37,289 nt of DNA from assembly GCF_000281045.1 (NCBI RefSeq), contig NW_008246094.1, forward strand, positions 659,676 to 696,964, in the 5' to 3' direction. The translations under genes and the position numbers were made by a program. Source of the stretch: Saprolegnia diclina VS20 (Eukaryota > Oomycota > Saprolegniomycetes > Saprolegniales > Saprolegniaceae). The notes beneath the pieces were generated by a model that saw only the letters and a program-made list of their open reading frames with translations, had not been told where the DNA came from and searched no databases. Shown here piece after piece: positions 22,235-34,900 of this stretch; position 1 is the stretch's first letter; every line of letters starts with the position of its first letter.

Positions 22235-22423
22235 GTTTGGTGCCACGAGGACAGCGGCACTTGCGGCGCGGGGGATCTCGGGTCGCAGAGTCATAGCGGC
22301 CATGTCGCGGGCACTCGACGTTCGTCGGGCGGGAGTGTGCTGGTGCTCGTCGAGCATTATTTCTGCGAGTGGCTCGACGTCTGCCAACGCCCACGGCCTA
22401 TAATTAGCTGGAAAAACAATCAT
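22235..22423 (-). CDS. Possible upstream exon of the unrecognised minus-strand gene
   Basis: This frame (starting MIVFPANYRPWALADVEPL) ends at a GTATGA donor. A 46-nt intron (22189-22234) ending CTGCAG joins it in phase 0 to IHNEGPTDRLPTVESSY further down. The Pro/Ser-rich style resembles the downstream gene, but I could not find a clean junction from 22188 to the exon at 22021. It may be an independent short gene or a 5' part of the same gene. Confidence 0.3.
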
Positions 22424-22969
22424 TTTCGAAGGTCACTAGCGTGACAATTTTGTTGGAATTGCCAGTCGATGCTCAAAAGGTGCCGACGAGAAGTTGCATC
22501 AAACGAAGCAGCATGGGACCACGCACGAGGGAGCGAGTACCAAGCAGCCAAGTTGGTCGGTCGTCGTTCTCTCCAGCTTGCGTTCATTTTCAAACACTCG
22601 TTCAAAGAATACTGGTGTTTGAATCGGTGGTGTCTTGTAGCCGAAAGCAGAAACAGTGTGGTTGACAGGTGCGGGCCCAAGGGCTGCACCTGGGATACTT
22701 CTGTCGATGTCGGTGCCGGGGTATATGTCGACAGACTCGCAGATTGTCTCTATCGCGAGGTACTCATCGAGGGATCTCTGGCGCTCGCGAAACTCAACAC
22801 TAAACCGAGCGTGCAAACCTCCCACAGTCAATAAGATACCTCCCGGCACCAGCGACGGAAGGGATATACAAAGTGAGAGGTTCGTCGCTGATTGGTCCAA
22901 TTTCGTGTCCCTTGGCCAGATCTTCGGAGTTTCCAACGCGAGCGGTCGTGCACACAACCGGAGTCGACC
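22424..22969. other. Intergenic region upstream of the dynein gene
   Basis: About 545 nt likely carrying the dynein promoter and perhaps that of the minus-strand neighbour. A minus-strand frame open across 22499-22990 (including VDIYPGTDIDRSIPG) has no known domain. No specific promoter element could be assigned. Confidence 0.4.
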
Positions 22970-25900
22970 ATGGTACGTGGCTGCGCCCAGGACGCCTGCC
23001 TGACGTCCTCGTAGCCCATCGGCTATGGCGCCGAGCCCGAGATGGTGTGGGCCAACCCCAAGTGCACGGGCGAAGTCCCGAACAAGCGGTCGGGCCACTC
23101 GCTCACGCTGCGCGGATCCGAGTCGGCGCTGTACCTTTTCGGCGGTACCTCCTCCATGAAGCGTACCAAGCTCACGCACGAGTGTAGGCTGCGACCACAA
23201 GATCCCGCCGGGTCCGAGCAACGACCTCTTTCGCCTCGACATGGCAAACGGCTTTGCGTGGTCGCGCGTCCAGGCCGCGTCGAGCGCACCCGAGGACGCG
23301 CCACCGCCGCGCTGGCGACACACGGCCATCATGTACAACGAGCGCCGGCTCGTGGTGTTTGGCGGGTTTGCGGCCGAGAAGCGCATGAACGACTGCTGGA
23401 TCTTTGACTGCGAGACCAAGCTCTGGGAACAACAGCACGCGCAGAACTTTTGGGAGGGCCTGCCGCAGTGCCGCGGGTCGCACAGCGCGACGCTCGTCGA
23501 GCACAAGATGTACATCTTTGGCGGCTACGGCGGCAACGGGTACGGGCGCACGGACTTTAACGACCTCCACGCGCTCGACCTCCGCAGCATGAAGTGGGAA
23601 GAGATCCTCACCGAAGGCGAGAAGCCCGAGCCGCGCTCGTCCCACCAGACATGTCTCATCGACAACAACCTCTTTGTCATTGGCGGCTGGAACTCGGTCA
23701 AGCAATTCAACGACCTCTTCGTGCTCGATCTGCAAACCAACACGTGGAGCGCGCCGGACTCGAAGCTCCACGTGCCGACTTGGAATCACGCGTGTGTTGG
23801 CGTCCAGGCCGTGCCCCACTGGAAGATCTTTATGTTTGGCGGCACGTCCGGCGACCTCGCCGAGTCGGGCAACTCGCAAGGCGCGTACCTCAACAACGTC
23901 AGTGTTCTCGACACGGGCACGATGCAGTGGCGCGAGCCGGCGCTCAAGGGCGACGCGCCGCTGCCGCGCGCCGATACGGCCATGATCTACGACCCGGTGG
24001 CGTACAAGTTGGTGCTCTTTGGCGGTTGGGCCAACCGCTGGTTTGGCGACGTCCACGTTCTCCAAGTCAACGAGATCGTCGGGCCGCCGTACTCGGTCGC
24101 GTCGATTGCACCGGCGTCCGGCCCCATCACGGGCAACACGCGCGTTAAAGTGTTGGGCTACAACTTTACCGGCTCGAGCGCCACGGTTCGGTTTGCGGTG
24201 GCCAAAGGATTCTTGGACGTCCAGGGCCAAGTGCTCGGACCGACCGCCGTGCAAGTGACGACACCCAACTTTGATAAATACGGGCCGCTCGCGACCGAAG
24301 TCCGCGTCTCGTTGCCCGGCGACTCGTACACCAACATCGCCACGTCGTTCAAGGTACACATTGAGCCATATTGATCTATTGCAGCGGATTGACCCTATGC
24401 ATCTAGTTTCACAGTGTCACAAGCGCGCCCAAGAGCATGGCGTACGGCCCATGCGTCATGTTCTCGCTGAGCAGCTTGATCATGGCGAACGAGCCGACGT
24501 CGTTCGTGCTCCAGTCGATCGACAAGGATGGAATCGCACGCGACTGCGGCGGTGACGTCTACCACGTCACGCTGGTGCCGCGCACCGCCGACGGCACGGA
24601 CGATGTCGAGAGCACAATCGAGATTACGACGATCGTGGACAAAGGCGACGGGCGCTACATTGTCACGTTCATCCCGCCCGCCGCCGGCAAGTACATGGTC
24701 CACGTCACGTTTGAAGGGACGTTTGACGGCATTGCGGGTCCGATTCGCGGGTCGCCGTTCGCCTGCTGCTTCCAGCCTCCGTCCGACGAGATGGCGATCC
24801 GCTGCGTCCCAAGTGTCGCGAAAGAAGACGACTTCAACTCGTCCGACCTCATCCGCAAACTCTACACCGACACGACCAAGCGCGCGGGCGACTACAAGCG
24901 CGTGCTCAAAGAGCTCAAGGTACGACATACATATAAACAGTGACGAGACACTCGTGGGTAGGCGGACATTCCGAGCAACGACGCGGACGGCCTCGAGGCG
25001 CTCAAGAAGATCAAGGACCTCGTGCGGAAGCTCGAGACGGACCGAGCGGCCAACCAGCTGCTGCAGGAGCAGACGGCGCACCTCTTCCAGTACATGAAGA
25101 AGATTGGCGGGCACGTCGATAAGGAAGCCGCGGACGTCGACAACCTCATCAAGCTCTACCATGACATTCAAGTGCAAGTGCCCGAGACGGAGACGCGCGT
25201 CACCGAGCCGACGCGGATCTTCTCGGAAAAGACCGAGGCGACGATCGCCGAGTACGAGACCAAAGTCAAAAAGTGGCAGGCAAGCATCAAGACGCTCGAC
25301 TTTTGGGACTCGAAACTCGAGCCTGCCAAGGCGCTCGAGAAGATTGAGATGCAGCTCGTCGAGTGGGAGAATGAAAAGAAGCGCTGTGCGGAGAAGAGCG
25401 ACTTGAGCCACGTCTTTGGGTTCCCCCAGCGCATGAACGAAACCCACGCTACGATGGCCGCGATCCGATCCGACTTTGACGGCGCCAAGGCCGTGTGGGC
25501 CATCGTCAAGCGCACGAAAGCGTTCTTTGCGTCCACCCACGAGATCCTGTGGAAGGACGTCGACTGCAACGTGCTCGCGATGGAGACGCAAGCCGTCTTG
25601 AAGGAACTCAAGAAGATCCCGCGCGACATTCAGTGGTGCGACGCGTACAAGGTCATTTTGAAAGAAACCCAGGGCTTTGACAAGACGCACCCGCTCCTCC
25701 GGTGTCTCTCGTCGAGCTACATGCGACCGCGGCACTGGAAGCGCATCATGGGCCACACGGGCGAGTTCACGCCACCAGACGCGGACCCGGACCAAAAGCT
25801 GGGGTTTCTCTTGAGCAAGCGCCTGCACGAGTATGCGAGTGAGATTGGCGAGATTGCGTACGAAGCCGAGAAGGAGCAGGAGCTCGAGCTCAAGCTTGTC

Positions 25901-28900
25901 GAGCTCGAAGAGACGTGGGCGCTCGTGGAGTGGGAGATGTCGCCGTACAACCCGACGGACCCGGTCGAGAAGCAAGTGCCCCTGCTCAAGATCTCGGAGG
26001 ACAACTTTGAGCTGCTCGAAACCAACCAGATTGACTGCCAAGCCATGACGTCGTCGCCGTATCAAGGTGACTTTGAGGCGCGCGTCACCGATATGCACGA
26101 AGGCCTCGCATCCGTGAATGAAGTCGTCGTCATCCTCGGCGACATCCAGCGCTCGTGGAGCTACCTCGAGCCGCTCTTTATCCAGAGCGAAGAAGTCAAG
26201 AACCAGCTGCCGGCGCTCACAGCCGACTTTGAGGACATCGACGTCGAGGTCCGCCGCATTTTGCGCGAAGCTTGGGTGACCAAGAACGTCAAAGTGGCGT
26301 GTACCGTCCCCGGTCTCTTCAAGCTTCTTGAGTCCATCGTCGAGAAGCTTGAGCTCTGCAAGCACCGGCTCAAGGAGTTCCTCGACGGCCGTCGGCGCCA
26401 ATTTCCGCGCTTTTACTTTATGTCGGAGGCCGTACGTCGCCAGTTTTTGAGTTTGAGTTTCAAATGCTGTGTGTAGGATCTCCTCGACATCTTGTCCAAC
26501 GGGTCCAACCCCGCCAAGATCATGCCGCACGCGTCCAAGATCTATCTCGCATGCAAGACGATGAACTTGGTGCCGGCGCCGACGGGCCGTCCGACGGCCG
26601 TCGCGTTCGTCTCGGGCGTCGGGCACGAAATCGTCGACTTTACCGAGCCCGTGCTCTTGGACGGCGAGGCTGAGATCTACCTCGAGGCGCTCTTGAAGGC
26701 CATGAAGTACACGCTCTTCAAGCACATTGAACGCTCGCTCGTGCTCTACACAACCGAGCCGCGCGTCGAGTGGATCAACTACAAGGACCCATCGGGGAAG
26801 CCTCTGGACGCAGCCCAAATCATCTTGCTTTCAGCGGGTATCCACTACGTCAAGGAAGTCGAGGCCGCATTCCGGGCCATGGGCGGCGGGGACCGCGAAG
26901 CGCTCACGCGCTACAACACAAAGCAGGAAGGGCAACTCGAGGATTTGATCAAGCTCACGCAGAGTAAGATCTCGAATGCCGAGCGCCAGCGCGTCATGTG
27001 TTTGATCACCATGGACGCACACGGCCGCGATATCGTTGCCAATATGATCCGCGCCGGTGTCGACGACGCGACGAGCTTCATGTGGCAGTCGCAGCTCAAA
27101 CACTATTTTTCGCCGTGCCAAGGCAGCTTTCTCAACCGGGACCAAAACTTTCGCGGCCCCAACAACGCGCGCGCCCAAGTGCTCATTTGCGACGCCGGGA
27201 TTCCGTACGACTACGAGTACCTCGGGAACGGTCCGCGGTGCGTCTTTTCATCTTTTGTTTCGCGAAGTTGAGTGGAATTAGGCTTGTCATTACGCCGCTC
27301 ACGGATCGTATTTACGTCACGGCGACGCAAGCGCTCAACCTCAAGATGGGATGTGCGCCCGCGGGGCCAGCAGGAACGGGCAAGACCGAGACCACGAAAG
27401 ATCTCGCCAACGCGCTCGGGAAGGCCTGCTATGTCTTCAACTGCTCGCCGGAAATGGACTACAAGAGTCTCGGCAACATCTTCAAGGGATTGGCTTCGTC
27501 CGGGTCGTGGGGCTGCTTTGACGAGTTCAACCGACTCGTGCCCGAGGTGCTCAGTGTGTGCTCGGTCCAATTCAAGGCCGTCTGCGATGCCTGCAAGGCT
27601 GACGACGAGCGCTTCATCTTGGAGAACGAACCCGTCATGCTCGACCCGACAGTCGGCGCCTTCATCACAATGAACCCCGGGTACCTCGGCCGATCGGAGC
27701 TGCCCGAAGGTCTCAAGGCGCTTTTCCGACCCATGACGGTCATGGTGCCCGACTTGGTCTTGATCTGCGAAAACATGCTCATGGCCGAAGGCTTTACGCA
27801 AGCCAAGATTCTCGCGTCCAAGTTTTACGGCTTGTACTCGCTCCTCGGACAGCTCCTCTCCAAGCAGCTCCACTACGATTGGGGTACATTCCTCTTGCAT
27901 TTGAATCGTACGCAATAGTGCGTATATAGGTCTCCGCGCGGTCAAGTCAGTGCTCTGTGTCGCCGGGTCGTTCAAGCGCGCCGAGCCCGACATCCCCGAG
28001 CCGGATCTGCTCATGCGCGCGCTTCGGGACTTTAACATTCCCAAGATCGTCGTCGAAGACAACGTCATCTTTTTCGGGTTGCTCGGCGACTTGTTTCCTC
28101 GCAACGACCCCAACATTGACGTCCGGAACGACCCGCCCCGGAAGCGCGACCCGGAGCTCGAGTCGATGGTCCAAGGTGCGTGCGAGGCCATCAACAACAG
28201 GTACAACTACTCTGCCTTTCGAGGGGTCGCGAATGCGGTGTCTGCTTAGTCCGCGCGAAGAATTTATGCTCAAGGTCGTCCAGCTCTCGGAGCTTCTTGC
28301 GATCCGACACTGCGTCTTCGTCATGGGGCCGCCAGCATGTGGCAAGACAGAGACGTGGAAGACTCTTCGAAAAGCCCGCGAGATCATGGGCATCTCGATG
28401 GAGATCCAGGATCTCAATCCAAAGTCGGTCTCGACCAACGAGCTCTACGGCTACATTGTGCTCAAGACGCGCGAGTGGAAGGACGGCTTGCTGAGTAAGA
28501 TCATGCGGGACCTCGGTTCGCGCACCAAAGAGAACGGCGAGGACGACACGTCGCCCAAGTGGATCTTGCTCGATGGTGATCTTGACGCCAACTGGATCGA
28601 GTCGATGAACTCGGTCATGGACGACAACCGCATGCTCACGCTCGCCTCCAATGAGCGCGTCCCGCTCAAGTCGCACATGCGCATGATCTTTGAGATCCGC
28701 GACTTGGTGTATGCGACGCCCGCAACCGTCTCCCGCGCCGGTATTCTCTACATTAGCGCCACCGAGGGCTACCAATGGCGGTGCCTCATCGACTCGTGGC
28801 TCCTCCGACACAGCACGCCCGACCCAACAAAGAAAGCAAAGGACCAAGGACTCCTCTTCTCGCCCGAGATGCGCGGCCAGTTCCAGGGCCTATTTGACTC

Positions 28901-31900
28901 GTACATGGAACCGACGCTCAAGTTTTTCAAAAAGCGCCTCGTGCCCATCATTCCGGTCGAAGAGGTGACGCTGGTCGGCAACCTCCTCAACATGCTCGAC
29001 TGTCTCTTGACGCCAGCGGTGCTGGCCGACTATGGCGTCATGCAGCACAACTTTTGCTTTTGCTGCGTCTGGGCGTTTGGGTCAATCCTCACCGTCTCGG
29101 ACGACGGCACCGACTATGCGCTCGAGTTTAGCAACTGGTGGAAGAACACGTGGAAGGACGTCAAGATCGTGGCGAGTGCGAGCAACACCGTGTTTGATTT
29201 TTGGCTCGACCCCGAGACCGCCAAGTTTAACGCGTGGAGCAAGTCGCCGTACTTTTACACGGCCACGTACAAATCGCCGGACCCGATCAACCAGATCACT
29301 GTGCCGACGACCGAGACGTCGTCGATCGCGTTTTGGCTCGAGAATCTGATTTGCAAGAGCATTCCGCTCATGGTGTGCGGCCCCGCGGGTACGGGCAAGA
29401 CCCAAAACGTCAACGGCGTGCTCAAGAAGCTCTCGCGCGAAGATGCCAACTACGGGTTTCGGTTCACGACGCTCAACTTCAACTTTTACACGACGTCGTC
29501 GATTCTCCAGGCTGCCATGTTTAGCCACCTCGAGAAGAAGACGGGGTCCAACTTTGGCCCGCCGGGCAAATTTCGGCTCATTTACTTTATGGACGATCTC
29601 AATTTGCCCGAAGTCGACCCGTACAACACCCAGTCGGCCATCTCGCTCTTGCGGCAAAAGATGGAATACCGTCATTGGTATGTTCCAAGCCTTTTCTATT
29701 GCGTATGTATCATGATGGTCTGTCGCAGGTTTGACCGCGCCAAGCTCCAAGTGCAAAACATTCTCAACACGCAAATCGTGGCTGGTATGAACCCGACGGC
29801 TGGGTCGTTCCTCGTGGATCCGCGTCTCCAGCGGCACTTCACGACGTTCGCGATGGGCATGCCCGAGGCGCCGTCGCTCGTGACCATCTACGAAACGTTC
29901 CTCGGCGGCCACTTGGGGACGTTCAGCGGCGAGCTCAACACGTCGTCGTTCTGGAACGCGCTCATCAAGGCGGCGCTCACGCTGCATACGAGCGTGGTCC
30001 AGACCTTCCGCAAGACAGCGGCCAACTTTCACTACGAGTTCAACGTCCGGCATCTCTCGAATGTCTTTCAGGGCCTCATTGCGAGCAAGAAGGAGCGGTT
30101 CAACACGAGCGAGAAGTTTGTGTTGCTCTGGCTCCACGAGAGCGAGCGCGTGTATGGCGACCGCCTCGTGTGTAAAGCCGACATTGAAAAGTACAACCAA
30201 CTCGTGCAGCTCCAAGTCAAGCGGAGCTTCCCGACATGCAACACGTCGCGCTACTACGCGGCCGAGAACTCGTGGCCGCTGATTTTCTGCCATTTTACAA
30301 AGGACGGCGACCCCGAGTACGACCAAGTGAACGGCACCAACCTCGACGACCTCAAGAAGAACCTCGAGATCCAACTGCGCGACTACAACAACAACGAGAA
30401 CAACACGGCCATGTACCTCGACTTGTTTGACGACGCGATCAAGCACGTCGCGCGCATTGTGCGCATTTTGCGCAACGAATCCGGGTACGACGCATCGCGG
30501 TGTTGAAGCCGGCTCACGTTGTGTGCTGTAGACACGCGCTCTTGGTCGGTGTCGGTGGTTCGGGGAAGCGGTCCTTGGCGCGGTTAGCGTCGCACATTTG
30601 CGAGTACACGGTCAAGCAGATTTCGATTTCAAGCAAGTATGGCGAGAACGAGTTTAAAGAAGATCTGCGCAAAATGTACATGGTCATCACTGACCAGTGC
30701 AGTCGCAGCGAAGAGAAAGGCGGCGTCGTCTTCCTTCTCACCGACTCGCAGATCACGAACGAGAAGTTTCTCATCTACCTCAACGATCTCCTCGCGTCGG
30801 GCGACATTCCCGACTTGTTTGCCACCGAAGACATGGACAACATCGTCCAAATGGTGTGCGTCATGGCCGGCACGAAGGAGCGCAAGGAAATCATCAAGTT
30901 TTTCCAAAGCGAGATCCGCAAGCGCCTCCATCTCTGCCTCTGCTTCTCACCTGTCGGCGACGACTTTCGCAGCCGCGCGCGCAAGTTCCCGGCGCTTGTC
31001 AACTGCACCGTCATCGATTGGTTCCAGCCATGGCCCAAAGAAGCGCTCTTGAGTGTCGGGAAGGAAAAGCTCAAGGACATTAGCGACCTCCTTGGCTCGG
31101 ACGAGTCGCGCGCCGGCATTGAAAACTTTATGCCATTTTCGTTCGTCTCGGTGAACCAATGCGCCGAGCGCTTTTTCCAAGTCGAGCGACGGTACTTCTG
31201 CTGTACATGCGATGCGCCCCGTCAAACAATTGTAGGTATGTGTACACCACGCCCAAATCGTACCTCGAGCTCCTCCAGCTGTACAAGAACATTTTGAAAA
31301 AGAAGGTCAAGGAGTACGCCGGTGCGATCGAGCGTCTCGAGAAAGGACTGCAAAAGCTCAAAGAAACGGGCGAGACGGTCGCGCGCCTCGAAGTCGAGCT
31401 CAAGGGCAAGCTCGAGCAAGCCGAAGACAAGAAAGCCGTCGCGTCCGGCATCGCCGAGACGGTCAACAAGGAAAAAGCCAAAGTCGAAGTCGAGTCCAAG
31501 AAGGCCGAGGAAGAGGCTGCCAAATGCGCCATCATCCAAGCCGAAGTCACCGAGAAGCAGCGCTCGACCATGGAAGGTACGTGAAGCGAATCACGAACGG
31601 TTATAAAACTTTGTGTACAATAGATTTGGCCAAGGCCGAGCCAGCGGTGCAGCAAGCCATGGAAGCCCTCGACTCGCTCAACAAGAAGGATCTCGGCGAG
31701 TGTAAGACCATGTCCAAGCCGCCGGTGGGTGTCGACGACGTCTTCGGAGCGACAATGGTGCTGCTGGCCGGCGTGCATCCCAACGTTGTCGTGACCAAGC
31801 AAGGCAAAGTCAAGGACTTCAAGTGGGACGCGTGCAAGAAGCAAGTGCTCGGCAACATCCCAGAGTACATCGAGTACCTCCTCAAGTTCAAGGACCTCGT

Positions 31901-34900
31901 GGACGCCAACCAAATTCCGACGCAAAACTGGAAGGAAGTGCGCGAGTTCCTCGAAAAAGAGTACTTCAAGCCCGACATCATTGCGACGAAAAACAAAGCC
32001 GCCGCCGGTCTCTGCAGTTGGGTCGTCAACATCGTCATGTACTACGACATCCTCGTCACGGTCGAGCCCAAGCGGTGCGTCTGGTATCATCACAGTCACC
32101 ACCATCTCACGGCGTCATCTTAGAATGGCGCTGGCGGCGGCCAACTTGGAGCTCGAAGCCGCCAACAAGCGCCTCGGCGAAGTCACGTCGCTCGTAGCAG
32201 GTGCGCTTTGCGTCCACGGTCACGCCTAGAACGAGATGCTTAGATCTCAACGCCAAGCTCAACAAGCTGCTGGAAGAAGCTGCCGCAGCCGAAAAGGAAA
32301 AGGAAGACGCCATCAACTCGGTCGAGCAAGGCAACCGCAAGATGAAGCTGGCTGGCACGCTCACCAAGGACCTCAGTTCGGAAAACGTGCGCTGGTACGA
32401 CGACAACCGTCCAACGAAAGTCGGTGACACGCGTGCATCATTAGGGGCATCAACGTCCTTCAGCTGCAAAAGGAGAAGGATTTGCTCGTGGGCGACTGTC
32501 TCTTGGCGTCTGCGTTCATCTCGTACATTGGTCCGTTCACCAAGCCCTTCCGAGACGAGCTCATCAATAAGCACTGGGTGCCGTACCTGCGCAAGGCGGC
32601 GAATGGCAACTCGATCGCCATGAGTGAAGAGAGCAATCCCGTGTACATTCTCACCAACGACGCGGAGATTGCCGAGTGGAACACGCAGCGTCTTCCTGCC
32701 GATCGCGTCTCGACCGAAAACGGTGCGATTGTCGTCAACACGGTCGCCATGGGTACGTTTCTACTTTAAAACGTTTGGAGAATTGCATAGGACGTTGTAG
32801 GACGCCGGCCGCTCATCATCGACCCGCAGCTGCAAGCGATTGCGTGGATCCGCGAGAAGGAGGCGCCGTTCAACCTCCAGATCGTGCGCATTGGTCAAAA
32901 GTTTTGGATCGAGAAGCTCAAGACGGCGCTCGGCACCAAGACGGCGTTCCTGATCGAAAACCTCGGCGAGAAGATCGACGCGATCCTGGCGCCTGTCATC
33001 CAGCGCTCGACGTCCAAGCGCGGTAACCGCATTGAGATCACGGTTGGGGATGCGTCCGTGCCGTACTGCGACGAGTTCCGCTTGTACCTCCACACGAAAC
33101 TCGGGAACCCGCACTACCCGCCCGAGATCCAGGCCGAGTGCACCATGGTCAACTTTACCGTCACGGCGCTGGGCCTCGAAGACCAGCTGCTCAACCTCGT
33201 CGTCTCGAAAGAGCGCTCGGATCTCGCGATCAAGCGCGAGAAGCTCATTCAGCAGCAAAACCAAGGCAAGATCGAGCTCAAGAAGCTCGAAGACATCATT
33301 CTGCAGTACCTCGCGGAAGCCGACGACGATATCACCAACAACCAGCCGCTCATTGCAATCTTGTCCGACACCAAGTACAAGGCGCAGATGACGCAAAACA
33401 ACATGGAAGCGGCCAAGAAGACCCAAGAGAGCGTCAACGTAACGAGCGAAAAGTACCGGTCGATCGCCGCGCGCGGGTCGCTCCTCTTCTTCCTCATGAT
33501 CGACCTGAGCAAAGTGCACTCGTACTACATTTACTCGCTCGCTGCGTTCCAGCAAGTCTTTCTCCAAGGCGTGTACAACCTCCCGATGGCATCGCCCGTG
33601 GCCGACGAGCCTCCAGCCGACGCGGCAGTCGATGGCGAGGCCCCGCCCCCGCCCGATGCGCCGCCCGCCGAAGAAGCCACGATCGAGTTTTCGGACGAAG
33701 ACATTGCCGCGCGCTGCACAGGTGCGTCTCTTCTGAATGCGTGGGTCGTCATATCGGTCACGTAGGCTTGATTTCCAGCATCACCATGTGCGTCTTCAAC
33801 TACATTCGGCGCGGCCTCTTCGAGCGCGACAAGCTCACGGTCGCGACGATGCTCTGTCTCAAGATCTTGCTGCGCGACGGCGGCCTCGTCGACGCCGAGG
33901 TCGACGCCTTCCTCCTCGCAAAGTCAGTGGCCGAGCCGGGCAATATGGGCGTTCTCGCCGAGTGGCTGCCGCCGTCCTGTTTTGCCAAGCTCAAAGCGCT
34001 CGAGACCCTAAAAGTGTTTGCCACCGTGGCCGATGTCATGCAGAACGACCCGGACGAATGGCGCAAGTGGTTTGCCGCCGAAGACGCCGAGCAGTGCAAG
34101 CTCCCGGGCGACTTTACCAAGCTCACGCCATTTCAAAAGATCATTCTTCTCCGCGCCCTGCGGCCTGATCGTGTCACGAACGCCCTCCGGCGCTTCATTC
34201 TTGACGCGCTCGGTATTTCTCTATTGTGACTTGATACACTGATACCTAACACGCTTCGTAGGCGAACAGTATGTGACGCAGCCGCCGTTCGACATGCTTC
34301 AGACGTTTGAGGAGACGAACCCTGCGATCCCGATTTTCTTTGTGCTCTTTCCCGGCGTGGACCCGACGCCGTGGGTCGAGGACCTTGGGCGCACCAAGGG
34401 CGTCAGCATCGAAAACGACAACTTTATCAACATTTCGATGGGCCAAGGTACGCAGGCCTAGCGTCCGACCCGATGTCTCAGCGCCTTGTAGGCCAGGAGC
34501 AGCATGCTGGTGACTGCCTCAAGAAACTCGCAACCAAGGGCGGCTGGATCATTCTCCAGAATGTGCATCTCATGCAGTCGTGGCTGCCGATGCTCGAGCG
34601 CCAGCTTGAAGAAATCGTCGGCGAAGGGCCGCACGAGCTCTTCCGATGCTTCATTTCGGCCGAGCCGCCGCCGATTCTGCTACCGCTTGAGCTCAACGTA
34701 CCGGAATCGCTCATGCAAAGCTGCATCAAAGTGGCCAACGAAGCACCCTCCGACATTCAGTCGAACCTTCGCCGTGCGTGGGCGACGTTCGGCGAAGACA
34801 AGGTCGATGCGTGCACGAAACCCACCGAGTTCAAAGCATGTCTCTTCTCGCTGTGCTGGTTCCATGCCATCGTGCTTGGGCGTCGGCGCTTTGGGCAGCA

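Noticed and set aside
23145-23187. Apparent frameshift in the first Kelch repeat
   Set aside because: A 43-nt GT-AG intron restores LYLFGG followed by [17 protein letters not shown] in phase, so no frameshift is needed.
22499-23515. Minus-strand open frame of 338 codons including VDIYPGTDIDRSIPG
   Set aside because: Half of it is antisense to the Kelch exons, and the rest has no recognisable domain, no clear start and no splice partner.
24395-26818. Very long minus-strand open frame (about 800 codons) across the dynein stem and linker, and others such as 29082-30446 and 13651-14643
   Set aside because: They are antisense mirrors of GC-rich coding sequence with biased third positions; the plus-strand genes have full family matches and the antisense translations have none.
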